Source: an uncultured Halieaceae bacterium (GTDB lineage: Bacteria > Pseudomonadota > Gammaproteobacteria > Pseudomonadales > Halieaceae). Taken from it: a stretch of DNA of 64,000 nucleotides. Of the stretch, positions 38,734 through 46,158 are shown in pieces. Where the stretch lies: contig CALJGI010000022.1 of NCBI GenBank assembly GCA_938074045.1, positions 20,443-84,442 on the forward strand, in the 5' to 3' direction. Each line of letters opens with the position of its first letter. Positions within the stretch are counted from its first letter, which is position 1. The notes under the pieces are model-generated. The model was given only the letters and a program-made list of their open reading frames with translations, had not been told where the DNA came from and made no database searches. Made by a program: the position numbers and the translations under genes.

Positions 38734-40544
38734 GCGGTTTCGACCACAAACAGTTTCTTGCTGACTTAACTACCCGCGCCGGTGTCTATCAGATGCTGGG
38801 GGAAGACGGTAGCCTGCTGTATGTGGGTAAAGCCAAGAATCTGAAAAACCGGGTGACCAGCTATTTTAGAGCGAGTGGTTTGTCGGCCAAGACCATGGCG
38901 CTGGTTGCCAAGATCCATGACATACAAGTCACGGTAACCCGCACTGAAACTGAAGCGCTGCTGCTTGAACACAACCTGATCAAGCACAACCATCCTCCTT
39001 ACAACATCCTGTTACGTGACGACAAATCCTACCCCTATATTTATATGTCCGGGCATGAATTTCCCCGCATTGCCCTGCACCGAGGTGCCCGCAAGGGTAA
39101 AGGGGACTATTTCGGACCGTTTCCCAGTGCCGGTGCCGTAAGGGAAAGCATCCATTTTATGCAGCGTGTTTTTCAGGTTCGCCCCTGTGAAGACAGCGTT
39201 TTTCGTAATCGTTCACGCCCCTGCTTACAGCACCAGATCGGCCGCTGCACGGCACCCTGTGTAGGTCGTGTGAGCAAAGAGGAATATGCCGACCAGATAT
39301 CTCACGCCAGTTTGTTTTTGAAAGGTAAATCGCTGGAGTTAATGACGGAACTTGCCGACGCTATGGAGTTGGCATCCAGTGAGCTGGAGTTTGAGCGAGC
39401 GGCTCAGATTCGGGACCAGATATCGTACCTGCAAAAAATGCAGGCCGAACAATCCATTGAAGGTGTGCGTGGCGATCTGGATATAGTGTGCGCGGCACTG
39501 GACGGTGGACGTTGTTGTGTGCAGGTGTTGTTTGTGCGGGCTGGTCGCATCCTGGGTAGCCGCAGTTTTTTCCCCGCATTGCGCATCGCCACCAGCGAGG
39601 AGGAGGTGATTGCAGCTTTTATCGGACAGCATTACTTTGACGGTGCACTGCCCCCACGAGAAATCATCGTCAACGCGAAACCGGAAGATGCCCAGGTGCT
39701 GGAAGTAGTACTGAGTGAGCGTGCGGGCCGTGCTGTAAAGCTGAGCCACCGGGTGCGCTCGGACAAAGCCAGGTGGTTGTCACTGGCGGATCAGACTGCA
39801 CAGGAAAATTTGCGCTCACTGCTGGCAGCAAACGACAGCTATACCGAGAGGCTCACGCTGTTAAAGCGGGAACTGCAATTGGCGACGACACCCAAGCGCA
39901 TGGAATGTTTCGATATCTCACATAGCCAGGGCGAGGCCACGGTGGCTTCATGTGTTGTGTTTGATGACTCAGGTCCACGAAAGTCTGATTATCGCAAGTT
40001 CAATATCAGTGATATTACCCCCGGCGATGACTATGCAGCCATGCATCAGGCACTGGGTCGACGCTACAAGCGGCTCAAGGCTGGTGAGGGTAATTTGCCG
40101 GATGTGCTGTTTATTGACGGTGGTCCTGGCCAGGTAACCCAGGCCAGGGAAGTGTTGGCCGAGCTGAAAATCAGCGATGTTGAGATTGTGGGCGTGGCAA
40201 AAGGGGAGGGACGTAAGCCTGGGCTTGAGACCCTTATCATGGAAAGCACCGGTGAGCGGGTGCAGCTGGAAGCCAACAGCCCGGCACTGCACCTTGTACA
40301 ACAGATCAGGGACGAGGCTCACCGCTTTGCCATCAGCGCGCATCGGGCTCGCCGGGGCAAACAACGTACCCGCTCGGCTTTAGAAGACATTCCAGGTGTC
40401 GGCGACAAGCGTCGTCGAGAACTGCTGCGCTTCTTTGGTGGGGTGGCAGGGGTGCGTGGTGCCAGCGTGGAAGAATTGTGCAAAGTTCCCACAATTAACG
40501 AGAAACTCGCAACAACCATTTATGAGACCCTGCATAGCGCGTAA
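38730..40544 (+). CDS. uvrC: Excinuclease ABC subunit UvrC
   Basis: Makes both incisions during nucleotide excision repair. It has 604 residues, beginning with the GIY-YIG nuclease domain (TRAGVYQMLGEDGSLLYVGK). A UvrB-interacting UVR region covers about 205-240, and the second, RNase H-like nuclease domain contains MECFDISHSQGEATVASCVV and VLFIDGGPGQV. Two helix-hairpin-helix motifs end the protein (LEDIPGVGDKRRRELLRFFG). It begins at GTG overlapping the murB stop. Immediately before pgsA, as in other gammaproteobacteria. Confidence 0.96.
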   Translation: MSGFDHKQFLADLTTRAGVYQMLGEDGSLLYVGKAKNLKNRVTSYFRASGLSAKTMALVAKIHDIQVTVTRTETEALLLEHNLIKHNHPPYNILLRDDKSYPYIYMSGHEFPRIALHRGARKGKGDYFGPFPSAGAVRESIHFMQRVFQVRPCEDSVFRNRSRPCLQHQIGRCTAPCVGRVSKEEYADQISHASLFLKGKSLELMTELADAMELASSELEFERAAQIRDQISYLQKMQAEQSIEGVRGDLDIVCAALDGGRCCVQVLFVRAGRILGSRSFFPALRIATSEEEVIAAFIGQHYFDGALPPREIIVNAKPEDAQVLEVVLSERAGRAVKLSHRVRSDKARWLSLADQTAQENLRSLLAANDSYTERLTLLKRELQLATTPKRMECFDISHSQGEATVASCVVFDDSGPRKSDYRKFNISDITPGDDYAAMHQALGRRYKRLKAGEGNLPDVLFIDGGPGQVTQAREVLAELKISDVEIVGVAKGEGRKPGLETLIMESTGERVQLEANSPALHLVQQIRDEAHRFAISAHRARRGKQRTRSALEDIPGVGDKRRRELLRFFGGVAGVRGASVEELCKVPTINEKLATTIYETLHSA

Positions 40545-40583
40545 ACTAGGTTACGTCCCATAACTCGAGAAGCGTTAGATCAC

Positions 40584-41156
40584 GTGGCAGTCAATATCCC
40601 CAACACCCTGACCTGGATGCGCATTGTACTTATTCCCATTCTGATATTGGTGTATTACATCCCCTTTTCACACCACCACGTAATTGGGGCCGTGATTTTC
40701 GCGGTGGCTGGGATTACTGACTGGTTCGACGGCTACCTGGCCCGAAAGCTGGACCAGAGCACCAGTTTTGGTGCTTTTTTGGATCCGGTGGCGGACAAGT
40801 TGATGGTTTCTATCGCCCTCGTCATGTTGGTAGAGCAGCACGACCACATCGTATTTACACTGGCGGCGATGGTGATTATCGGACGGGAGATCGTCATATC
40901 CGCCCTGCGGGAGTGGATGGCTGAACTCGGACAGCGCACCAGCGTGGCGGTATCCTACATTGGAAAAGTGAAGACCGTGGTGCAGATGGTTGCGATCACC
41001 GGCTTGCTGGCGTTTCCACCCGACAGCGAATACCGAAATCTAATGTGGGTTAGCTACGTGCTGCTTTACATAGCCGCCGCGTTCACGCTGTGGTCAATGT
41101 ACGCCTACCTCAAGGCCGCCGCCAGATTCTGGGGCGAAGAACCCAAAGAAGAATAA
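40584..41156 (+). CDS. pgsA: Phosphatidylglycerophosphate synthase PgsA
   Basis: Membrane enzyme that joins CDP-diacylglycerol and glycerol-3-phosphate on the way to phosphatidylglycerol. It has 190 residues and about four helices. The CDP-alcohol phosphotransferase motif D-G-x2-A-R-x8-G-x3-D-x3-D is complete in DGYLARKLDQSTSFGAFLDP and the VADK that follows it. It starts at GTG 39 bases after uvrC. In E. coli and Pseudomonas this gene is followed by a tRNA-Gly; here a decayed copy is seen. Confidence 0.95.
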   Translation: MAVNIPNTLTWMRIVLIPILILVYYIPFSHHHVIGAVIFAVAGITDWFDGYLARKLDQSTSFGAFLDPVADKLMVSIALVMLVEQHDHIVFTLAAMVIIGREIVISALREWMAELGQRTSVAVSYIGKVKTVVQMVAITGLLAFPPDSEYRNLMWVSYVLLYIAAAFTLWSMYAYLKAAARFWGEEPKEE

Positions 41157-41184
41157 TTTTCTTGTTTAAAATCAGAAGCTTATA

Positions 41185-41213
41185 TTGACACTTGTAAGTG
41201 CGGAGTCAGAATA
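41185..41213 (+). promoter_or_regulatory. Promoter-like sequence upstream of the tRNA-Gly relic
   Basis: A perfect TTGACA at 41185-41190 and AGAATA at 41208-41213 are spaced by 17 bases and followed by AGCGCCGCGC, a GC-rich discriminator like that of the tRNA-Ser promoter. It lies 55 bases before the relic, so it looks like the former tRNA promoter. Confidence 0.45.
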
Positions 41214-41268
41214 AGCGCCGCGCTGAACACGCGACCAGGACCACTGGGATCGACTGGTTTGAAGTATT

Positions 41269-41373
41269 GCGGGAATTGCTCAGTTGGTAGAGCGCAACCT
41301 TGCTGTGGGTGAGGGGTGACGCCCAGTCTCGCCGGTACGACGTCGTGCACGACAGCGACCGTTTCCCGCTCCA
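41269..41373 (+). pseudogene. Degenerate tRNA-Gly gene
   Basis: The 5' half matches tRNA-Gly: acceptor GCGGGAA (41269-41275), D-arm GCTCAGTTGGTAGAGC, and CAACCTTGC entering the anticodon loop. The acceptor 3' strand TTCCCGC (41363-41369), discriminator T and encoded CCA (41371-41373) also match exactly. Between them the gene is wrecked: the loop reads TTGCTGT where the Gly anticodon loop TTGCCAA is expected, the anticodon stem has a mismatch, and no T-loop TTCGA is present. About 29 extra bases push the length to 105. The extra part contains two overlapping palindromes, ACGACGTCGT and GTCGTGCACGAC. The site, right after pgsA, is where E. coli keeps glyW. Confidence 0.65.
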
Positions 41374-41405
41374 ATTTCAAACAAGGTTACAACTGTCGAA
41401 GTGCA

Positions 41406-41807
41406 CTACTGAAGCTGTAGCAACGATGCGCGTTCCTCGGCATATTCGAAGTCCTCACCGGCGGCGTTGGCATGGGCCCTGAGCTCATCCAGACGCTGGA
41501 ATACTTCGATTTCTTCATCGGGCATGTAGTGGAGGCAGTCTCCTCCGAAAAACCAGAACAAATCCCGCGCGACAAGGTGGGTCAGTTGTGGAAATCCGCC
41601 AACCAAGCGGCAGATAAATTCCTGTCCGGTCTGGTAGAATGCATCGCCGGTCACGTCGCTATTATCAAGTGTATCCAGCTTTTCCAGCAGATCTTCGGGC
41701 AGAGACGCTGTTTCCGCGTCTCCGTCGGCGACGAGCTTGGCCAGGGTGATCCTCATCAGTGAGATGAGTTGGCGGTGATGATCCACGTAGTAGTCGTCGT
41801 TATCCAT
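41406..41807 (-). CDS. Conserved hypothetical protein
   Basis: A 133-residue acidic, soluble protein without signal peptide or membrane helix. The central segment LVARDLFWFFGGDCLHYMPD and the following EEIEVFQRLDELRAHA look like the conserved core, with the rest probably helical. I recognise no catalytic motif. It is convergent with the tRNA-Gly relic and divergent from the yadG-type ATPase gene. No strong ribosome-binding site precedes the ATG. Function unknown. Confidence 0.65.
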   Translation of the reverse strand: MDNDDYYVDHHRQLISLMRITLAKLVADGDAETASLPEDLLEKLDTLDNSDVTGDAFYQTGQEFICRLVGGFPQLTHLVARDLFWFFGGDCLHYMPDEEIEVFQRLDELRAHANAAGEDFEYAEERASLLQLQ

Positions 41808-41924
41808 GAGCCGGGTACCGAGATGACGAATTAAAGAGGGCGGCTATAGTAAACCCTGATACCAACGGTGTCAGTAGTCCTTTACAAGATAGGCCAGAGT
41901 GGCCAGAGAGAAAGAGTCAGACAT

Positions 41925-42896
41925 ATGACGGCAGCACTATCTATAAGTCAATTAAGTAAAGTCTACGACGATGGCTTTGAAGCATTGAAGGGTATAGACC
42001 TGAAGGTGGAAGAGGGGGACTTTTTCGCATTGTTGGGGCCCAATGGCGCTGGAAAATCCACGACCATCGGCATTATTTTTTCATTGATCAACAAAAGCGG
42101 TGGCAAGGTTCATATTTTTGACCGTGACATCGACGAAGATTTTGCCCGTGCCAAGATGGATATAGGCATAGTGCCCCAGGAATTCAATTTCATGGCCTTT
42201 GAGAAGGTCTTCGACATTGTATCTACGCAGGCGGGGTATTACGGCCTGCCGCGCAAGCTGGCCTGTGAGCGCGCCGAAAAATACCTGACCCGGTTGGGTT
42301 TATGGGACAAGCGCAATGTGCAGGCCAGGGCATTGTCAGGCGGGATGAAGCGTCGTCTTATGATTGCCCGGGCACTGGTGCATGAGCCCAAGCTATTGAT
42401 CCTGGATGAACCCACAGCCGGCGTTGATATAGAAATGCGCCGCTCCATGTGGGATTTTCTGCGCGACATCAATGAATCGGGTACCACCATTATTTTGACC
42501 ACCCACTACCTGGAAGAGGCGGAGCAGCTCTGTCGCAACATCGCCATTATCGACCAGGGCAAAATTGTGGAAGACACCAGCATGCGTGACCTGCTGCGCC
42601 AGCTGACCCGAGAAGTTTTTGTGCTGGATACCACGGAAGACCTGCCCGAAGATCTGCAGCTGGTCGGCTTTGAGGTGGAGCGCAAGGATGATCATTGTAT
42701 GGAAGTGGTCATCGACAAGGGACAGCATATCAATGATGTGTTTACCCAGCTGAGCGACGCGGGAATACAAATCACGAGCATGCGTAATCGAGCCAATCGG
42801 CTGGAGGAGTTGTTTGTCAACCTAATGGCGCAGAAAAGCAGCACTGCGGAGACTTCATTGTCATATGCCGCCGGTAGTGCGGAGGCGACGTCATGA
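41925..42896 (+). CDS. yadG: ABC transporter ATP-binding protein (YadG type)
   Basis: Cytoplasmic ATPase of an ABC-2 exporter. Walker A is GPNGAGKST, the signature LSGGMKRRLMIARALVHEP, and Walker B LLILDEPTAGVD, with the switch histidine in TTHYLEEAEQL. The ATG at 41925 gives a normal N-terminus (ALSISQLSKVYDDGFEAL); a longer frame would add 19 residues. The 3' end overlaps the permease gene by four bases, so the two products form one transporter. The substrate is unknown. Confidence 0.92.
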   Translation: MTAALSISQLSKVYDDGFEALKGIDLKVEEGDFFALLGPNGAGKSTTIGIIFSLINKSGGKVHIFDRDIDEDFARAKMDIGIVPQEFNFMAFEKVFDIVSTQAGYYGLPRKLACERAEKYLTRLGLWDKRNVQARALSGGMKRRLMIARALVHEPKLLILDEPTAGVDIEMRRSMWDFLRDINESGTTIILTTHYLEEAEQLCRNIAIIDQGKIVEDTSMRDLLRQLTREVFVLDTTEDLPEDLQLVGFEVERKDDHCMEVVIDKGQHINDVFTQLSDAGIQITSMRNRANRLEELFVNLMAQKSSTAETSLSYAAGSAEATS

Positions 42897-43666
42897 ATAA
42901 CTATCAGAAATGGGTGGCTTTTTCGACTATCGTCAACAAGGAAATACGGCGCTATCTGCGCATATGGGCGCAGACGTTGCTGCCGCCGGCAATCACCATG
43001 ACGCTTTACTTTGTTATTTTTGGCGCGCTGATTGGTAGTCGCATTGGAACAATGGGCGGGTTCACCTATATGCAGTTTGTCGTACCCGGCCTCATCATGA
43101 TGGCGGTAGTGACAAATTCCTACGCCAACGTGGTGTCATCGTTTTTCGGGGCCAAGTTCCAGCACAGTATTGAGGAATTGCTGGTGTCTCCTGTGCCCAA
43201 CTACATCATTCTGATGGGTTTTGTGATCGGTGGAGTTACCCGGGGAATGCTGGTGGGTTTGATCGTGACCTTACTTTCCCTGTTCTTTTCCGAGTTGAAT
43301 ATCCACAGCCTTTTTGTCACCGTTTCTATTGTGATCATGACCTCAATTCTGTTTGCCCTTGCCGGCTTTATCAATGCCGTTTATGCCAATAATTTTGATG
43401 ACATCAGTATCATTCCTACCTTTGTTTTGACGCCGCTTATATATCTGGGTGGTGTGTTCTATTCCATGGATTTGTTGCCGGATTTTTGGGCTGGTGTCTC
43501 CAAGATCAATCCGATGGTTTATGTGGTAAACGCCTTCCGCTATGGTGTGCTGGGTGTGTCGGATGTTGATGTTCGGTGGTCCTTCACCATGATTCTTTTC
43601 TTTACCATCATTGCTTATACCTACAGCATGCATTTGCTCAATACGGGCAAACGTTTGCGCCAGTAG
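42893..43666 (+). CDS. yadH: ABC-2 type transporter permease (YadH type)
   Basis: A 257-residue membrane protein with six helices. Characteristic parts are FFGAKFQHSIEELLVSPVPN and FSMDLL-type VFYSMDLLPDFWAGVSKINP followed by NAFRYGVLGVSDVDV. It pairs with the preceding ATPase. QueF follows three bases later, an order also seen in Pseudomonas. Substrate unknown. Confidence 0.92.
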   Translation: MNNYQKWVAFSTIVNKEIRRYLRIWAQTLLPPAITMTLYFVIFGALIGSRIGTMGGFTYMQFVVPGLIMMAVVTNSYANVVSSFFGAKFQHSIEELLVSPVPNYIILMGFVIGGVTRGMLVGLIVTLLSLFFSELNIHSLFVTVSIVIMTSILFALAGFINAVYANNFDDISIIPTFVLTPLIYLGGVFYSMDLLPDFWAGVSKINPMVYVVNAFRYGVLGVSDVDVRWSFTMILFFTIIAYTYSMHLLNTGKRLRQ

Positions 43667-43669
43667 CCT

Positions 43670-44491
43670 ATGGGGACGGGCGAAAAAGTGGAAGACGGAT
43701 TACCACTGGGGAAGAATGTAGCGCCGGTGCAGGCCTATTCCCCTGATTTGTTATTTCCCATACCGAGAGCCGAAGCGAGAGAAAGCCTGCCGATGCGGGA
43801 CTCACCGCCATTTGTTGGCGAGGACCTCTGGACAGGTTATGAGCTCTCCTGGTTAGACCGTGACGGTAAGCCCTCTGTGGGTATTGTTACGCTGCGCTTT
43901 CCCTTTGATTCTCCCAACATCATTGAATCCAAGTCGTTAAAGCTGTATCTGAATTCCCTGTATACAGAGCGATTTGATGGCCGTGCGGCGATCGCTGACA
44001 GAGTGGCGGGTGATCTATCGTTGATCTCTGACTCTACCGTCGCGGTTGACGTCTTCGGAATAGGAGAGGGGGCAGGCATCTCCTCTCCTGATGCAATATT
44101 ACTGGACGATTATCCGCTCACAAGCCTGGATAGCCCTGATGCAAAGATACTTGGCTGTAGCGAACAGTCGGTACAAGAGCTGCTGGTCAGTCATTTGCTG
44201 CGATCATTGTGTCCGGTAACGGGTCAGCCGGATTGGGCCACCGTGTACATACAATACAAGGGTCACGCGATCGATTGTTCAAGTCTCCTGTCCTATATAG
44301 TGTCCTACCGGGAGCATCAGGATTTTCATGAACACTGTGTGGAACAAATCTTTTGCGATCTGTGGGAGCGTTGCAAACCCGAAGAACTGTCGGTCTACGC
44401 ACGCTATCTGCGCCGGGGAGGGCTGGACATCAACCCATGGCGTAGCAGTGTGAGTTCCCGCGCACCTGATTGGCGAAATATCAGACAATAA
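43670..44491 (+). CDS. queF: NADPH-dependent 7-cyano-7-deazaguanine reductase QueF
   Basis: Reduces preQ0 to preQ1 in queuosine synthesis for tRNA wobble modification. This is the long, two-domain form (273 residues). The family motif ESKSLKLYLNS is at 86-96. The catalytic cysteine is Cys181 in CPVTGQPDWATVYIQY, with Asp188 beside it, and His220/Glu221 lie in QDFHEHCVEQIF. The ATG is three bases after yadH. An AT-rich hairpin follows the stop. Confidence 0.94.
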   Translation: MGTGEKVEDGLPLGKNVAPVQAYSPDLLFPIPRAEARESLPMRDSPPFVGEDLWTGYELSWLDRDGKPSVGIVTLRFPFDSPNIIESKSLKLYLNSLYTERFDGRAAIADRVAGDLSLISDSTVAVDVFGIGEGAGISSPDAILLDDYPLTSLDSPDAKILGCSEQSVQELLVSHLLRSLCPVTGQPDWATVYIQYKGHAIDCSSLLSYIVSYREHQDFHEHCVEQIFCDLWERCKPEELSVYARYLRRGGLDINPWRSSVSSRAPDWRNIRQ

Positions 44492-44505
44492 AACCAATAA
44501 AAACA

Positions 44506-44527
44506 TTAGGTTATAAATATAACCTAA
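44506..44527. repeat. Perfect AT-rich inverted repeat after queF
   Basis: TTAGGTTAT and ATAACCTAA form nine-base arms around the loop AAAT, 14 bases after the queF stop. It has no downstream T-run, so it could be a transcript end, an mRNA 3' stabiliser or an operator for the tRNA-Ser promoter. Confidence 0.5.
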
Positions 44528-44562
44528 ATATAATGTGAACTACTGCTTAAACCTGTTTTCAG

Positions 44563-44591
44563 TTGCAATCACCGACCGTCTCCGCTACATT
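44563..44591 (+). promoter_or_regulatory. Predicted tRNA-Ser promoter
   Basis: TTGCAA at 44563-44568 and TACATT at 44586-44591 are spaced by 17 bases, followed by a GC-rich AGCGCGCC discriminator as in growth-rate-controlled stable RNA promoters. Transcription would start only a few bases before the tRNA. Confidence 0.6.
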
Positions 44592-44602
44592 AGCGCGCCT
44601 CC

Positions 44603-44692
44603 GGTGAGGTGTCTGAGTGGCTGAAGGAGCACGCCTGGAAAGTGTGTAACGGGTTAAACCGTTCGAGGGTTCGAATCCCTCCCTCACCGCCA
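44603..44692 (+). tRNA. tRNA-Ser (anticodon GGA)
   Basis: A 90-base class II tRNA. Acceptor GGTGAGG pairs with CCTCACC, the discriminator is G and CCA is encoded. The anticodon stem-loop CACGC-CTGGAAA-GTGTG presents GGA, decoding UCC and UCU. The long variable arm TAACGGGTTAAACCGTT and the T-arm GAGGGTTCGAATCCCTC are complete. A terminator hairpin follows directly. Confidence 0.96.
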
Positions 44693-44703
44693 AAAACCAA
44701 AAT

Positions 44704-44724
44704 GGCCCCAAAGGGGCCTTTTTT
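44704..44724 (+). terminator. Rho-independent terminator of tRNA-Ser
   Basis: GGCCCC-AAA-GGGGCC followed by TTTTTT, 12 bases after the CCA of the tRNA: a standard intrinsic terminator. Confidence 0.85.
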
Positions 44725-44741
44725 GTTTTTGTGGTTTGGGC

Positions 44742-44866
44742 GGCCTTGGTTCAACCCTCCGGTTCGACAAAAAGCACTGCTTTTTGGACCACCGCAGCGA
44801 AGCGAGGAGGCCCGGAGGGCGAAAACGCGCCTTAGCGCGTATGAGTCAATCCCTCCCTCACCGCCA
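44742..44866 (+). repeat. Structured tRNA-Ser-associated repeat, copy A
   Basis: The unit begins with GGCCTTGGTTCAACCCTCC, which is repeated perfectly 175 bases downstream. It holds the hairpin AAAAAGC-ACT-GCTTTTT (44769-44785) flanked by GTTCGAC and TTGGACC, then GGCCCGGAGGGCGAAAAC (44809-44826), and a second hairpin GCGC-CTTA-GCGC. It ends with AATCCCTCCCTCACCGCCA (44848-44866), an exact 19-base copy of the 3' end of the tRNA-Ser. There is no coding capacity. Together with copy B this accounts for the roughly 450 bases between tRNA-Ser and the next gene. Confidence 0.8.
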
Positions 44867-44904
44867 TAAACGAATAAAGCCCCGCTGGGGCTTTATTCGT
44901 TTAT
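44866..44904 (+). terminator. Perfect 18-base inverted repeat, bidirectional terminator-like
   Basis: Left arm 44866-44883 and right arm 44887-44904 are exact reverse complements with a three-base loop GCT; the core is AAAGCCCC-GCT-GGGGCTTT. It starts on the last base of the duplicated tRNA 3' end, mirroring the terminator after the true tRNA. Confidence 0.8.
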
Positions 44905-44916
44905 AGAGGTTAGCTA

Positions 44917-45060
44917 GGCCTTGGTTCAACCCTCCCGTTCGACAAAAAATCGTCACAACGATTTTTTGGACCGAACTCGGCCAAAGGTCGAGGCGGCCCG
45001 AAGGGCGAAAACAGGTCGTGCGCGACCCCGGCAAACCGGTTTGAACCAATCCTTCCCTAG
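44917..45060 (+). repeat. Structured tRNA-Ser-associated repeat, copy B
   Basis: Second, diverged unit. It opens with the same 19 bases as copy A, followed by hairpin AAAAAATCGT-CACA-ACGATTTTTT (44944-44967) in the same GTTCGAC...TTGGACC frame. GGCCCGAAGGGCGAAAAC (44995-45012) and a hairpin GGTCG-TGCG-CGACC follow. It closes with a decayed tRNA-Ser 3' end, AATCCTTCCCTAG (45048-45060). Its ends carry the inverted pair TTGGTTCAA and TTGAACCAA. No gene is supported from here to the next start at 45141. Confidence 0.75.
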
Positions 45061-45140
45061 TGCATCTATCATTGCTGACGAGCCCGATCCGCCTAGGCAT
45101 AATGGAGACTCATACCAATTTGTAAGCGGGGAAACTCCGA

Positions 45141-46139
45141 ATGGCTTTGGAAAAGCGCATTGCAGTCACATTACCAGCTGGGCCTAAACTGACAGACACC
45201 ATCAATCTGATTCGTTGGGCCGAAGATAACGGGATAGGGGATGGCTGGTTTGCTGATGCCGGTGCGCCTGACTCCCTAACCCAGGTAGCCGCTATTGCCC
45301 ATCACACTCGGGAGATGAGAATCGGTGTCGCGGTTACCCCGGTGTACACCCGCTCTCCGGCGGTGTTGGCTGCAACCGCTGAAGTGATCAGCCAGGTATT
45401 GCCGGGACGATTTGTTATGGGTCTCGGATCCTCCAGCCAGACGATTATGGGTGCCTGGAATGGCATTCCCCTGGATAAGCCCCTCACCCGCGTGAAAGAA
45501 ACAGCACTGATGGTGCGCAGCATGCTCCAGGGCGAAAAATCTAACTTCGAACTGGAAACGCTATCCAGTAAGGGATATCGCCAGCTTGCCAGTGAAAACC
45601 CGCCACCGATTTATCTCGCGGGCCTGCGGGCGAGTATGCTGGAAATGGCTGCTGAAATTGGCGACGGGGTCATCATTAATCTGTGGCCACAGGGCGCGCT
45701 GCCCAAAATGCTGGAGCATGTGCGGATCGGCGCCGAGAGAGCGGGTAAAAATGTAGAAGACGTTGAAATAGTCAATCGCGCGATGGTGTTGGTGACCGAT
45801 GACAAGGAGCTTGGGCGCAATATTTTCCGAGCCTCCTTCGGCCCCTATTACGCTACCCCGGTCTATAACAAGTATCTCGGCTGGGCCGGCTACGAAGATG
45901 CCGCAGCCGCTATTCGAGCGGGTTGGGCTGCCAAGGACCGTCAGGCGACCGCAACGGCCATGAGCGATGAGATGATTGATCAGATTGCCATTATCGGCAA
46001 CGAAGAAGAGGTGCGGGAGCGAATTCGCACAGATGCCCACACTGGTGTTCACACCCAGATTATTGCTCCTATGGCCATTTCTCCCGAGGACGTTATGCGT
46101 ACCCTTAACGCCTTTACCGCAGACAACTTTTCCTTCTGA
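45141..46139 (+). CDS. Luciferase-like (LLM class) flavin-dependent oxidoreductase
   Basis: A 332-residue TIM-barrel protein of the bacterial luciferase/F420-dependent reductase superfamily. Typical parts are NGIGDGWFADAGAPDSLTQ, MRIGVAVTPVYTRSPAVLA and GRFVMGLGSSSQTIMGAWNG, then PPPIYLAGLRASMLEMAAEI. The cofactor could be FMN or F420; the sequence does not decide. GGGGAAA precedes the ATG. It stands alone after the repeat region, with convergent neighbour ABA4-like. Substrate unknown. Confidence 0.85.
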   Translation: MALEKRIAVTLPAGPKLTDTINLIRWAEDNGIGDGWFADAGAPDSLTQVAAIAHHTREMRIGVAVTPVYTRSPAVLAATAEVISQVLPGRFVMGLGSSSQTIMGAWNGIPLDKPLTRVKETALMVRSMLQGEKSNFELETLSSKGYRQLASENPPPIYLAGLRASMLEMAAEIGDGVIINLWPQGALPKMLEHVRIGAERAGKNVEDVEIVNRAMVLVTDDKELGRNIFRASFGPYYATPVYNKYLGWAGYEDAAAAIRAGWAAKDRQATATAMSDEMIDQIAIIGNEEEVRERIRTDAHTGVHTQIIAPMAISPEDVMRTLNAFTADNFSF

Positions 46140-46158
46140 GTAGATTCATTCCAAGGGA

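Noticed and set aside
41269..41390. Circularly permuted or intron-containing functional tRNA-Gly
   Set aside because: A CAAGGTT segment after the CCA could pair with the anticodon 5' arm, but no T-loop is present anywhere nearby and the extra 29 bases are far too short for a group I intron; decay is simpler.
44674..44866. Integrated element bounded by tRNA att sites
   Set aside because: The 19-base direct repeat is right for attL/attR, but the enclosed DNA is under 160 bases and no integrase is nearby.
44742..45060. CRISPR array
   Set aside because: Only two diverged long units with internal hairpins, no short regular repeats and spacers, and no cas genes.
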